A DNA stretch of 64,000 nucleotides, from the NCBI RefSeq assembly GCF_043555835.1, contig NZ_JBIGHV010000007.1:310001-374000 (forward strand), read 5' to 3'. Of this stretch, positions 25,727-34,128 are shown piece after piece. Within the stretch, counting starts at the first letter, position 1; each line of letters starts with the position of its first letter. The notes beneath the pieces are model-generated. The model was not told where the DNA came from. It worked only from the letters and a program-made list of their open reading frames with translations, and made no database searches. Origin of the DNA: Pelomonas parva. GTDB lineage: Bacteria > Pseudomonadota > Gammaproteobacteria > Burkholderiales > Burkholderiaceae_C. A program made the translations under genes and the position numbers.

Positions 25727-26104
25727 ATGACCACCACCACCCCGTTCCCCACCTCCTCCAGTTCGCCCGCCACGCCGGCCACCGCCGCCGTCAATGACAT
25801 CGCGGTCAAGGCCGATGACGCCATCGACAAGGGCGCCGCCGCCGGCCACGAGGCGCTCAACCGCGTCGTGCAGGGTGCCCACCACGCCATCGACCGCCTG
25901 GCGGACACCGCCGGCCCGGCCGTGCAGCGCGTACAGAGCGGCGTGCACGCCGCCAGCGAAGCCATCACGCAACGCGCCCACGACGCCCGCGATCTGGGTG
26001 ACGAATGGGCCGAGAGCGTTCGCACGACGGTGCGGGAGAACCCGCTCGCTGCCGTCGCCACGGCGCTCGCCGTCGGCGTGCTGATCGCCCGCCTCACCCG
26101 GTAA
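25727..26104 (+). CDS. DUF883/ElaB-family membrane stress protein
   Basis: A 125-residue protein with a long helical region (residues 18-100, many Ala/His/Asp heptads such as VVQGAHHAIDRLADTAGPAVQ) and a C-terminal transmembrane helix preceded by the family hallmark VRENPLAAVATALAVGVLIARL. Such proteins are tail-anchored in the inner membrane and accumulate in stationary phase or under stress. A sigma-54 promoter lies just upstream. Two further genes follow with a 5-bp gap and an overlap, so a three-gene operon is likely. Confidence 0.85.
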   Translation: MTTTTPFPTSSSSPATPATAAVNDIAVKADDAIDKGAAAGHEALNRVVQGAHHAIDRLADTAGPAVQRVQSGVHAASEAITQRAHDARDLGDEWAESVRTTVRENPLAAVATALAVGVLIARLTR

Positions 26105-26109
26105 GCGCC

Positions 26110-26604
26110 TTGGCCGACGCCGCCACTGAAACGCCGGCCCCCGGCACGCCCGACCCAGGCGTGCCTGGGTGCGGCGCAACGCCCGCCTCATTGCTTGACC
26201 AGGTCAAGAGCCTGGCCTGTGAACTGCCCGGCCTGCTCAGCGACCGGGTCGAGCTGCTGGCGCTGGAGGTGCAGCGTGCGGCGCAGGCATTGATGCAGAT
26301 GGTCGCGCTGGTGGTGGCGATTGCCATCCTCGGCGTGACGGTCTGGCTGGCGCTGTGGGTCGCGTTGGTCAACGTGCTGATGCAGGCCGGCGTGCCGCTG
26401 CTCGGCGCGCTGCTGCTGGCCATCGCGCTGAACGGCAGCGTCATCGTGCTGGCCGTGGCGCGCGTGCGCCGCCTGCTGCCGCGACTCGGCCTGCCCGCCA
26501 CGCGCCGGCATCTGACGGTGCCGCCCAACCCCAGTCCTTCGCCCGAGACCCGACCCGATGAATGCTCCGTTGCCCCAGTTGCCAGCCAGCCCGCCGCGCA
26601 CTGA
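26110..26604 (+). CDS. Holin-X-like (phage holin superfamily III type) membrane protein
   Basis: A 164-residue protein with two hydrophobic helices (MQMVALVVAIAILGVTVWLALWV and PLLGALLLAIALNGSVIVLAV, in pieces; about residues 60-120) between a helical N-terminal region and a Pro-rich tail. Proteins of this plan are annotated as putative Actinobacteriophage-holin-X-like but usually sit beside DUF883 genes, as here, and are not phage genes. TTG at 26110 is used as start; it is 5 bp after the DUF883 stop. The true start is uncertain. Envelope role inferred. Confidence 0.75.
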   Translation: MADAATETPAPGTPDPGVPGCGATPASLLDQVKSLACELPGLLSDRVELLALEVQRAAQALMQMVALVVAIAILGVTVWLALWVALVNVLMQAGVPLLGALLLAIALNGSVIVLAVARVRRLLPRLGLPATRRHLTVPPNPSPSPETRPDECSVAPVASQPAAH

Positions 26605-27046
26605 CGCGGCGCCTGCGGCCGACATCGATGCCCGCATCCTGCAGGCCGAGCAGCGTCTCCTCGCCCGCGAGGCGCGTCTGCGTCGCGGCGTCACGTCCTT
26701 CAGCCACCAGCTCGGCGCGACGATGCAGCCGCGCCGGCTGCTGAAGCCGGCGCTGATCGCTGCCGCAGGTCTCGGCCTGCTGATGATGCTGCGGCGCCGG
26801 GCACCGCGCCACGCCGCGCCGGCTGGCGCCGTCGCGTCCGCAGCGTCGGCCGCCACCCGCCCGGCCGTGTTCGCGCTGCTGTCCGCGCTGCCGTGGACAC
26901 GCGTCGTCGGCATGGCCTGGCCACATGTGCCCGAACGCTGGCGGCGCGGCATCAGCCTGGCCACGGTCACCGACATGGTGTCGTTAGGCCTGCCCTTACT
27001 GGGCAGCCTGTTCACGCCGAAGCCGCGAGTGCGTGGCGACAGCTGA
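26558..27046 (+). CDS. Hypothetical membrane-associated protein, 162 residues
   Basis: Not recognised. It overlaps the end of the holin-X-like gene by 47 bp and completes the DUF883 operon, the position where many genomes encode a YqjK-like or uncharacterised third protein. A helical N-terminus (DIDARILQAEQRLLAREARLRRG) precedes one weak hydrophobic helix (ALIAAAGLGLLMML, residues 68-81) and a basic RRRAPRH; a second hydrophobic region is near the C-terminus (DMVSLGLPLLGSLF). ATG 26558 begins a consistent coding frame. Confidence 0.68.
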   Translation: MNAPLPQLPASPPRTDAAPAADIDARILQAEQRLLAREARLRRGVTSFSHQLGATMQPRRLLKPALIAAAGLGLLMMLRRRAPRHAAPAGAVASAASAATRPAVFALLSALPWTRVVGMAWPHVPERWRRGISLATVTDMVSLGLPLLGSLFTPKPRVRGDS

Positions 27047-27077
27047 TCGCCACCCCCTCGGGGGCTGAGGCCGGACA

Positions 27078-27132
27078 CGGCAAGTCCGGTGACTTGCCGT
27101 CCCTGCCGAAGGGCAGCCGCTCTGTCGGCTGC
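27078..27132. other. Two hairpins between convergent genes
   Basis: A perfect 9-bp stem (27078-27086 with 27091-27099, loop CGGT) and a 7-bp stem (27113-27119 with 27126-27132) lie between the ends of the convergent genes at 27046 and 27180. No T-run follows either, so they may be Rho-independent only weakly or act as mRNA 3'-end barriers. Confidence 0.45.
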
Positions 27133-27179
27133 GCGGTCTGCAAGACCGGCCAGGTACTCCTGGCCGACGAGGGGCGCCG

Positions 27180-27632
27180 TCAAGCCGCCAGTCGCGCCCG
27201 GTCGCGCAGCGTGCGCACCTGCAGGTGGTTGCGCTTGACGCCCTCGTACTGGCGTTCCACCACCGGGCGCACGTCCGGCGGCAGGGTGTGCTCCAGCGCA
27301 TTGCGGTAGGACGCCAGCGCCACGTCCTCGCCGCGCTCGGTTTCCTCCAGGATGGCCTTGTCGGTGTAGCCGGCCAGCGTGCCCTTCACGGCCACCCAGC
27401 CGCGATGCAGGGCACCTGCGGCGCTGCCGCCGTCCTCGGCCTTGCCGCCGAAGCGCACCACCAGTTGCTGCAGTTCGGCAGCCGCCTGGCGGCATTCCTC
27501 GGCGCGGGTCGTGAAGCTCTGCTTCAGTACCGGGTCCTTCAGGTACTCGGCCGAAGTGTGGAAGCCGTACTCACCGTCCTTGGCGGTTTCGATCAAGTCG
27601 TTCAGCGTGTCGATGATGTCGTCGTTGCTCAT
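27180..27632 (-). CDS. PA2169-family four-helix-bundle protein (DUF2383)
   Basis: A 150-residue all-helical, ferritin-like protein. The opening NDDIIDTLNDLIETAKDGEYGF, then RAEECRQAAAELQQLV and EETERGEDVALASYRNALE (family Glu-rich helices), and DVRPVVERQYEGVKRNHLQVRTLRD at the end are typical. Members are stress-associated; the biochemical role is not established. ATG 27632 follows AAGGAAC on the minus strand. A sigma-54 promoter-like sequence stands 40 bp upstream, on the same strand, suggesting control shared with the DUF883 operon. Confidence 0.92.
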   Translation of the reverse strand: MSNDDIIDTLNDLIETAKDGEYGFHTSAEYLKDPVLKQSFTTRAEECRQAAAELQQLVVRFGGKAEDGGSAAGALHRGWVAVKGTLAGYTDKAILEETERGEDVALASYRNALEHTLPPDVRPVVERQYEGVKRNHLQVRTLRDRARLAA

Positions 27633-27672
27633 GGCGGGGTTCCTTGTCGGAAGTCAGGGGAGCCCTTGCATG

Positions 27673-27687
27673 GCAGATCGCGTGCCC
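27673..27687 (-). promoter_or_regulatory. Sigma-54 (-24/-12) promoter candidate of the DUF2383 gene
   Basis: Read on the minus strand GGGCAC-GCGAT-CTGC matches TGGCAC-N5-TTGC at 8 of 10 positions with correct spacing. It would start transcription near 27661, about 29 bases before the ATG at 27632. Confidence 0.55.
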
Positions 27688-27706
27688 GCCGCGCGGCCAG
27701 CCAGGG

Positions 27707-29965
27707 CTAACCCTGTTTCTGAGCGGCTGACGGGCGCGCGGCGGCCAGCGCGCCCTGCAGCGCCGTCAGCAGCACGGCGGGCGCGCAGGGCTTGCGCAGC
27801 ACCGTGAACTCGCCCTCGGCCATGCGCGTGTTGCTGTAGCCGGTGATCAGCACGACCGGCAGCTCCGGGCGTTGCTCGCGCAGCCGCCGCGCCAGGCCCA
27901 CACCATCCAGCTCACCGGGCATGACGATGTCGCTGAGCACGATGTCCACGCCCGCGCCGGCGTCCAGCAGCCGCAACGCGGCATCGGCATGGCCGGCGCG
28001 CATGACGCGGGCGCCATGTGCCATCAGCAGCGCGGCGGTCACGTCGCCCAGGGACTCCTCGTCCTCCACCAGCAGCACCGTCGCGCCGGCCACGCTGAGC
28101 GTCAGCGCCGGCGCGAACGCCGCCTGCGGGCGCGCGCCATCCGTGCGCGCCACCGGCAGCAGCAGCGATACCGTCGTGCCCAGGCCCGGTGTGCTGGCCA
28201 GCCGCGCCGTGCCGCCCGCCTGCGTGGCGAAGCCGTAGACCTGGCTCAGCCCCAGGCCGCTGCCCTGGCCGACCGGCTTGGTCGTGAAGAAGGGCTCGAA
28301 GGCATGCTCGGCCATGTCGGCGTCCATGCCGGCGCCGTCGTCGCTCACGGTCAGCAGCACGTAGTCGCCGGGGGGCAGCTCGTGCACGCCGTCCAGGTCC
28401 TCGGCGCTGGCCCTGGCCGCACGCAGGCGCAGCTCGCCGCCCGAGGGCATGGCGTCAAGCGCGTTCAGGGCCAGGTTCACCAGCGCCAGGTCCAGCTCGC
28501 TCGAATCCACGCGCACGGGGCCGGCATCGGCCGCCACCTTGACCTGGATCTCGATGTGCCGGCCCAGCACGCTGCGCAGCAACTCCTGCACCTCGGGCAG
28601 GTAGCGGGCCAGCGCCAGCGTCTGCAGCCGCGTGGCCGCACGCCGGCCGGAGAAGCGCAGCAGGTGCTGCGTCAGCTGGCTGCCTTTGTCGACGGCGCGC
28701 TGCGTGGCGGCCAGCGGCGCCTGCAGCTCGGCTGCGGCCGGGTGGCGCTGCACCAGGTGCATGCTGTTGCTGATGATGCCCAGCAGGTTGTTGAACTCGT
28801 GCGCCACGCCGCCGGTCAGGCGGCCCAGCGCCTCCACGCGCTGGCTCTGCGCGCCACGCTGTTCCACCAGCCGCGTGCGCTCCACGGCCTGGGCCACGCT
28901 GCGTTCCAGCTCGCTGCGCGAACCGGCCATCGCGCGGCCGGCGGTGGCCAGCGCATCGGCCACCTCGTCGCACTCCGTGATGCCGGTGGGCTGCACCGGC
29001 ACCGGGCGGCCGGCCTGCAGGTCTTGCGCGGCGGCCTTGAGCGTGCGGATCGGGCCCTCGATGCGCCGCGACACCCAGATCGCGCCGGCCACGGCCAAGG
29101 CCAGCAGCGCCAGTGCGCCGCCGACGAGGCGCGCCACCGCAGCCGGCAGCCGGCCGGTGAAGACCTCGCGCGGCATCGCGCTGACGTAGGTCCAGCCCTG
29201 AGGCGACGTGCTGAAGTAGCCCACGGTGGGCACGCCATCCAGCGACACCGACCTGAAGCCGCCTTCACGAGACGCGGCCATGTGGCCGCGCACGTCCGCA
29301 CCGACGACGCGGCCGGCGTAGGCGCCGCCGCCCGGCTGGCGCGCGACGACGCGTCCCGTGCCGTCCACCACGGTGCCTATCCAGCCCGGGTTGGCCTGGT
29401 TCTGCACGATGCGCTGCAGCTCCGACGGTCGCACCGTGACGACGATGTTGTAGACCAACTGGCCATCGCGCCGCACCGGCTCCACCCAGGCGGCGTACAG
29501 CTCGTCGCCCTGGCCCGCCATGCCGGCGGGAGGCTGCAGCGACTGCATGGCCGCCGTGGGGCTGAGCGCGGCCGGGCCGGGCAGCTCGGCGGGGGCACCG
29601 TAGGCGCCGGGCGGCTGCCGCGTGCTCAGCAGCACACGGCCCGGCGCGCGCAACTCCACCCAGCCGTCCAGCCCCTGCATCGTGCGCCGCGCCTGTTGCT
29701 CGAACGCCAGGCGCCGCGCCAGGTCTGGCGGCACGGTCCCGTCCAGGTCCGGCGACTGCGACAGCACATGGGCGATGGTGGCGCGCCGCGACAGCTCGCC
29801 GTCCACCAGCATGGACATTGCCCGCGCCGTGTCGCGCAGGTTGCGCTGATGCGCGTCGCGTTCGGCCTCGTAGGTGCTGCCGATCAGCCAGCCCACGCCC
29901 AGCATGCCCGGCAGCAGCACGGCCAGGACGAGCAACAGCAGGCGGGAGCGGATGGTGACGGGCAT
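27707..29965 (-). CDS. Hybrid sensor histidine kinase with C-terminal receiver
   Basis: Inner-membrane sensor of about 752 residues. Order: transmembrane helix (LLLLVLAVLLPGMLGVGWLI, residues 8-27), a periplasmic Cache-like sensor (about 28-265), second helix (VGGALALLALAVAGAIWV), HAMP, HisKA with phosphoacceptor His in GGVAHEFNNLLGI, ATPase domain with DDGAGMD and GSGLGLSQVYGF, and a receiver with Asp in VDIVLSDIVMPG and Lys in VLRKPCAP. ATG 29965 is chosen because the helix begins there; the open frame extends 55 codons upstream and no clear ribosome-binding site decides. It lacks an adjacent DNA-binding partner; the orphan NtrC-type regulator at 22153 is a candidate. Confidence 0.92.
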   Translation of the reverse strand: MPVTIRSRLLLLVLAVLLPGMLGVGWLIGSTYEAERDAHQRNLRDTARAMSMLVDGELSRRATIAHVLSQSPDLDGTVPPDLARRLAFEQQARRTMQGLDGWVELRAPGRVLLSTRQPPGAYGAPAELPGPAALSPTAAMQSLQPPAGMAGQGDELYAAWVEPVRRDGQLVYNIVVTVRPSELQRIVQNQANPGWIGTVVDGTGRVVARQPGGGAYAGRVVGADVRGHMAASREGGFRSVSLDGVPTVGYFSTSPQGWTYVSAMPREVFTGRLPAAVARLVGGALALLALAVAGAIWVSRRIEGPIRTLKAAAQDLQAGRPVPVQPTGITECDEVADALATAGRAMAGSRSELERSVAQAVERTRLVEQRGAQSQRVEALGRLTGGVAHEFNNLLGIISNSMHLVQRHPAAAELQAPLAATQRAVDKGSQLTQHLLRFSGRRAATRLQTLALARYLPEVQELLRSVLGRHIEIQVKVAADAGPVRVDSSELDLALVNLALNALDAMPSGGELRLRAARASAEDLDGVHELPPGDYVLLTVSDDGAGMDADMAEHAFEPFFTTKPVGQGSGLGLSQVYGFATQAGGTARLASTPGLGTTVSLLLPVARTDGARPQAAFAPALTLSVAGATVLLVEDEESLGDVTAALLMAHGARVMRAGHADAALRLLDAGAGVDIVLSDIVMPGELDGVGLARRLREQRPELPVVLITGYSNTRMAEGEFTVLRKPCAPAVLLTALQGALAAARPSAAQKQG

Positions 29966-30157
29966 GGGGCGGCGACGGAACGGACTGACCCTGCGGCGTG
30001 CAGGTGCGACGACATCGGGGGCGCGGCGTGTCGCCTTGTCGCCGCGGTCGCCGTTGCAGGCTGTGCGCTGGCAGCGCGGACGGCCCCGCCACGGACGCTT
30101 GGCAAGGGGAATGCCCGGTGAACTCGTCAAGGCCGGGCCGCCCGGCAGCCCGGCCGC

Positions 30158-30592
30158 TCAGCGGTTCAGCAACCCACCCAGCATCCCCGCCAGATCGCCC
30201 AGCCCGCCAGCGCCGAGGTCGGCCGGCAGCTGGCCGTTGGGCGTCAGCCGGTCGACGATCTGCGGCAGCCACTGGCTGAGCTGGTCACCCGCTTCGGCAG
30301 GCGAGACGCCGGCCTGCTGGGCCAGCTGCCCGAGCAGGCCGCCGGCACCGCCCAGCGCGCCGCTGAGTTGCTCGCCCGACACCGGCTGGTTGGCGCCGGT
30401 CGAGATCCAGCTCTGCACCTGCTCGCCCAGGCCGCCTGCCTGCAACTGCTGCAGCAGCCCCGGCAGGCCGCCCTGCAGCGAGCCGTTCGCCAGCAGGCCG
30501 GACAGCAACGCCGCCCAGTCGAGGCGGCCGCCGCCGGACTGGCCTCCCAGGGCCTGGGTGGCGGCGCCGAGCATGTTGTCCAGAAGTCCCAT
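30158..30592 (-). CDS. YidB-family protein (DUF937)
   Basis: A 144-residue soluble protein with Gly/Leu/Gln-rich helices: GLLDNMLGAATQALGG at the start, LPGLLQQLQAGGLGEQVQSW in the middle and QQAGVSPAEAGDQLSQWLPQIVD, the blocks usual for YidB. ATG 30592 follows GGAGA by six bases; an upstream Met 10 codons earlier has no such signal. The cellular role of YidB is not known. It is divergent from the rpoN gene with 321 bp between starts; the 291-bp gap before the rpoN frame showed no clear promoter or repeat. Confidence 0.9.
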   Translation of the reverse strand: MGLLDNMLGAATQALGGQSGGGRLDWAALLSGLLANGSLQGGLPGLLQQLQAGGLGEQVQSWISTGANQPVSGEQLSGALGGAGGLLGQLAQQAGVSPAEAGDQLSQWLPQIVDRLTPNGQLPADLGAGGLGDLAGMLGGLLNR

Positions 30593-30913
30593 CGCAATCT
30601 CCGGTGATGTGGCGCGCGCCACGGTCTACGCCCGGGATGGGCGTGTTGCCGCAGTCTAGCGGCGGGTCCAACGGCAGCGTTTGCCGAAAACCATGGCGGC
30701 TCGGCGCCGCATCGGTAAATCCTCCAGCCTCGCGCGCGCCGCGCGCTGGCGCAGCGGCTCCGCCTGGCCACGGTGCCTACGGGGAAAGGCGCCGAAGTGT
30801 TTCTGGATGCGACGCGGTGCCGCGCCCGGCATGGAGGTTGCAGTGTTCCGTGTTGAACCGCGCGCGGTGCCCGGCTTGGCGGGGTGCCTGGACGCGAGCA
30901 GTTAGGAGTTGAC

Positions 30914-32416
30914 GTGGCATCGCTGGACATCCGCACCGAGCATCGACAGACCCAGACCTTGTCGCCCCGTCTGCAGCATGCCGTGCGCCTGCTGCAGATG
31001 TCGTCGCTGGACTTCGCGGCCATGCTGCGCGAGACGCTGGGCAAGAACCCGTTCCTGGAGGTGGAGGACGGTGACGGCGAGGGCGCCGACGGTGGCCAGC
31101 CGCTGGCCCCCGGCCCGGCAGGCGAGGCGCCGCCTAGCAGCCTGATGGATGGAGCCGCCAACGACGCGGTGGCCGAGGCGCCGCATGCCGACGGGTCCGA
31201 CAACGACCCGCCTGCCGGCACCGAGAACGAACAGGACGGCGACAGCGACCGCGACCTGTGGACTGCCGACGGCGGCTCGGGCCTGAAGCGCACGGAGGAC
31301 GGCGAGCTAAGCGCGCTGGACCTGATGGCCGTCGAGACGCCGCTGAACGACCACCTGCATGGCCAGCTCAATGTGCTGCCGCTGACCGAGCGCGACCTGC
31401 TGCTGGCGCATGCCGTCGTCGAGTCGCTGGACGATGACGGCTATCTGCGCACGCCGCTGGAGGAGTTGATCGCCGTGGCCGAGCTGGACCCGCCCGTCGA
31501 GCTGCAGGAGCTGCAGATCGCGCTGAAGCGCGTGCAGTCGCTGGACCCGGCCGGTGTGGGTGCGCGCGATGTGGGCGAATGCCTGCTGCTGCAGCTACCG
31601 GCCATCACCTGCGCCGAGACGCGTGCGCTGGCGCAGGCCATCATCACCGACCACCTGTCCGCGCTCGCCGCCCGCGATGTGGCGTCGCTGGCGCGTCATC
31701 TGGGTGAGCCGCCCGCGCGTGTCGAGGCCGTCTGCGACCGCATCCGCCGGCTGGACCCGCGGCCGGGTTGGCGCGTGGGCTCGTCGCACGTGCCCTATGT
31801 CGTGCCCGACGTCATCGTCAGGAAGCTGCGCGGCCAGTGGACGGTGCAGCTCAACCCGGCCGTCGTGCCCAAGGTGCGGCTCAACCAGGTCTATGCCAGC
31901 CTTTTCCAGCGCCACCGCACGCCGGGCCATGCCGAGATGGGCGCCCATCTGCAGGAGGCGCGCTGGACGCTGCGCAACGTCGAGCAGCGTTTCTCGACCA
32001 TCCTCGACGTCGCCGAGGCGATCGTGAAGCGCCAGCAGAACTTCCTCGACTACGGCGCGATGGCGATGAAGCCGCTGGGCCTGAAGGAAATCGCCGAGGA
32101 GGTGGGCATCCACGAGAGCACCGTTTCACGCGTGACCAACAACAAGTACATGGCCACGCCGGTGGGTGTGCTGGAGCTGAAGTACTTCTTCAGCCGCGCC
32201 ATGATCAGCGCCAACGGCAGCGCCTGCTCGGGCACGGCCATCCGCAGCCTCATCAAGGACATCATCGAGGCCGAGCCACACGAGGCGCCGCTGTCCGACG
32301 CCGAGATCACGCGCCAGCTCGCCGGCCAGGGCCTGGAGGTGGCGCGGCGCACCGTCACCAAGTACCGGCAGATGCTGAAGATCGACGCCGTGGACCGGCG
32401 CAAGCGCGTGGCCTGA
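30914..32416 (+). CDS. rpoN: RNA polymerase sigma-54 factor, outside the usual rpoN neighbourhood
   Basis: Directs RNA polymerase to -24/-12 promoters and needs an NtrC-type activator. The 500-residue protein has region I (RTQTLSPRLQHAVRLLQMSSLDF-like, split here; residues 8-35), an acidic linker (about 45-125), the core-binding region, a helix-turn-helix (KEIAEEVGIHESTVSR) and the RpoN box ARRTVTKYRQ (477-486). GTG 30914 is chosen because AGGAG lies 5 bases upstream; the open GTG at 30884 lacks one. The usual partners (lptA, lptB, hpf, ptsN) are absent here, so this may be a second rpoN. Nearby NtrC-type gene and sigma-54 promoters suggest a local regulon. Confidence 0.95.
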   Translation: MASLDIRTEHRQTQTLSPRLQHAVRLLQMSSLDFAAMLRETLGKNPFLEVEDGDGEGADGGQPLAPGPAGEAPPSSLMDGAANDAVAEAPHADGSDNDPPAGTENEQDGDSDRDLWTADGGSGLKRTEDGELSALDLMAVETPLNDHLHGQLNVLPLTERDLLLAHAVVESLDDDGYLRTPLEELIAVAELDPPVELQELQIALKRVQSLDPAGVGARDVGECLLLQLPAITCAETRALAQAIITDHLSALAARDVASLARHLGEPPARVEAVCDRIRRLDPRPGWRVGSSHVPYVVPDVIVRKLRGQWTVQLNPAVVPKVRLNQVYASLFQRHRTPGHAEMGAHLQEARWTLRNVEQRFSTILDVAEAIVKRQQNFLDYGAMAMKPLGLKEIAEEVGIHESTVSRVTNNKYMATPVGVLELKYFFSRAMISANGSACSGTAIRSLIKDIIEAEPHEAPLSDAEITRQLAGQGLEVARRTVTKYRQMLKIDAVDRRKRVA

Positions 32417-32432
32417 GGTCGTTGCCGCCGCG

Positions 32433-33779
32433 TCAGCGCGGCGCCACCCTCCAGATGGTGTTGCCCACGTCGTCGGCCACCAGCAGCGCTCCACGCCTAT
32501 CGATAGCCACCCCGACGGGCCGGCCTCGCGCTTCGCCCTCTGCGCCGAGGAAGCCCGTCAACACATCGATCGGCAGGCCTTGCGGCCGGCCATCGACAAA
32601 GCCCACGTAGACAACCTTGTAGCCCGATGGCGGCTTGCGGTTCCACGAGCCGTGCAGGCCGATGAAGACGCCGCCGGGCGCAGCGCCGGGCAGCGCCGCC
32701 GGCACGGGGCTGCTGCCGGCGGCGACCAGGCCCAGCGGGGCGACATGCGCGCCGAGCGCGTAGTCGGGCACCAGGGCACGGGCCGCCAGGTCCGGTCGCG
32801 GCGGCTGGACGCGCGGGTCGGCATGCTGGCCGTACCAGCTGTAGGGCCAGCCATAGAAGGCGCCGTCGTACACGGCGGTCAGGTAGTCGGGCACGAGGTC
32901 GCTGCCCAGCTCGTCGCGCTCGTTGACGACGGTCCACAGCATGCCCGGGGCCGAGGCGCCCGGCACGGCGGACGAGGGCATCCAGGCCATGCCGTTGGGG
33001 TTGCGCAGCCCGGTGGCGAACAGGCGCTTGGCGCCGCTGGCGACGTCGATCTCCCAGATGGCGGCGCGGCCCTGCTCGGCCGCCAGGCCGTGCTCTGCCA
33101 CATTGCTGTTGGAGCCCACGGTGGCGTACAGCCGCTGGCCGCCCGGGCTGGCGATGAGGCTCTTGGTCCAGTGATGGTTGCGCGTGCCGGCGGGCAGGTC
33201 GGTCAGCTTGTGGGGCGGGCTGGCCAGGCGCGCCTGGCCGTTGACGTAGTCGAAGCGCAGCACGGCATCGGTGTCGGCCACGTAGAAGTGCCCACCCACC
33301 AGCGCCATGCCGAAGGGCGAGTTCAGACCCTGCACGAACACCTCGCGCCGTTCGGGAACGCCGTCGCCATCGGCATCGCGCAGCAGCGTGATGCGGTTGG
33401 CGCTGGGCGTGCCCGCGCCAGCGCGCTTCATGAACAGCTGCTGCACCCAGGCCTTGAGGCCCTGGCCTTCGTCTGGCCGTGGCGGCGCGTTGCTCTCGGC
33501 GACCAGCACGTCGCCGTTGGGCAGCACATGCAACCAGCGTGGGTGGTCCAGCCCAGTGGCGAAGGCGCGCACCTGCAGGCCGGCTGCGGCCATGGGCATC
33601 TCGCCTTCCCGCCAGGGCCGGGGCTTGGCGATCTGCATGGTGGGCAGGGCGGTGCGCACCGGCGCCACGAGCGTGGGGCGCGGGCCCACATCGGCATTCG
33701 GAGGCAGGCGGGTGCTCTCGCCGCAGCCGCTCAGGGCGGCTGCGGCCAGCGCGCCGGCAAGGGCGGTGCAAGGCTTCAT
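32433..33779 (-). CDS. PQQ-dependent sugar/sorbosone dehydrogenase-family lipoprotein
   Basis: A 448-residue beta-propeller of the soluble glucose/sorbosone dehydrogenase family, which oxidise sugars with PQQ as cofactor. The signal sequence ends in a lipobox (ALSGCGES, Cys about residue 19). Family blocks are DHPRWLHVLPNGDVLVAES, LNSPFGMALVGGHFYVADTD, HHWTKSLIASPGGQRLYATVGSNSN, GLRNPNGMAWMP and FIGLHGSWNRKPPSGYKVV. It likely acts in the periplasm or at the outer membrane. ATG 33779 begins the signal peptide. It converges on rpoN (16-bp gap). Substrate is unknown, and some members lack dehydrogenase activity. Confidence 0.88.
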   Translation of the reverse strand: MKPCTALAGALAAAALSGCGESTRLPPNADVGPRPTLVAPVRTALPTMQIAKPRPWREGEMPMAAAGLQVRAFATGLDHPRWLHVLPNGDVLVAESNAPPRPDEGQGLKAWVQQLFMKRAGAGTPSANRITLLRDADGDGVPERREVFVQGLNSPFGMALVGGHFYVADTDAVLRFDYVNGQARLASPPHKLTDLPAGTRNHHWTKSLIASPGGQRLYATVGSNSNVAEHGLAAEQGRAAIWEIDVASGAKRLFATGLRNPNGMAWMPSSAVPGASAPGMLWTVVNERDELGSDLVPDYLTAVYDGAFYGWPYSWYGQHADPRVQPPRPDLAARALVPDYALGAHVAPLGLVAAGSSPVPAALPGAAPGGVFIGLHGSWNRKPPSGYKVVYVGFVDGRPQGLPIDVLTGFLGAEGEARGRPVGVAIDRRGALLVADDVGNTIWRVAPR

Positions 33780-33819
33780 GGCAAGGGCAGGGCAGGCTGC
33801 GTGCCCGGCTCGTCTGGCC

Positions 33820-33897
33820 CTAGTTGAAGAACAGGTACACGAGCAGAAGCACGATGCCGGGAACGCCGAGCAGCCAGGCCAGAAGGTATTTGCCCAT
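33820..33897 (-). CDS. 25-residue single-span membrane miniprotein
   Basis: From ATG 33897 (AGGAGA six bases before) to TAG at 33820-33822 the frame encodes 25 residues, nearly all one hydrophobic helix (LLAWLLGVPGIVLLLVYLFF) after MGKY. Very similar tiny proteins beginning MGKY are widespread in proteobacteria, from memory, and are usually missed by gene callers. It lies between the sorbosone-dehydrogenase-like gene and the divergent csbD-like gene. Function unknown. Confidence 0.75.
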   Translation of the reverse strand: MGKYLLAWLLGVPGIVLLLVYLFFN

Positions 33898-34128
33898 GAG
33901 GGTCTCCTGTGGGGTTGGGGTGGCTCAAGGATCGGGGAATCGCCGCGGGCGACACAGCAGACGAGACCCGGGCGGCGCGTAGGACGCCGGGCAGGCCCAG
34001 GCGCCGTAGGACTGCACCCACCGCCCGAAGCGGCCGCCGCCGGCCCCGCGCGGCTGGCCTGCGGCCTAGCCTTGCAGTCAGCCCGTTGGGCATCCCCGCC
34101 CTCAGGGGCAAACGCAAAGGAGCACGAC

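Noticed and set aside
26110..26604. Holin-like protein as evidence of a prophage
   Set aside because: No phage structural, lysis, integrase or repressor genes are nearby; it lies in a DUF883 stress operon, where such proteins occur without phages.
33792..33806. Sigma-54-like GGGCACGCAGCCTGC upstream of the sorbosone-dehydrogenase-like gene
   Set aside because: It fits the pattern, but the start of transcription would fall at the ATG with no room for a ribosome-binding site, so it is more likely chance.
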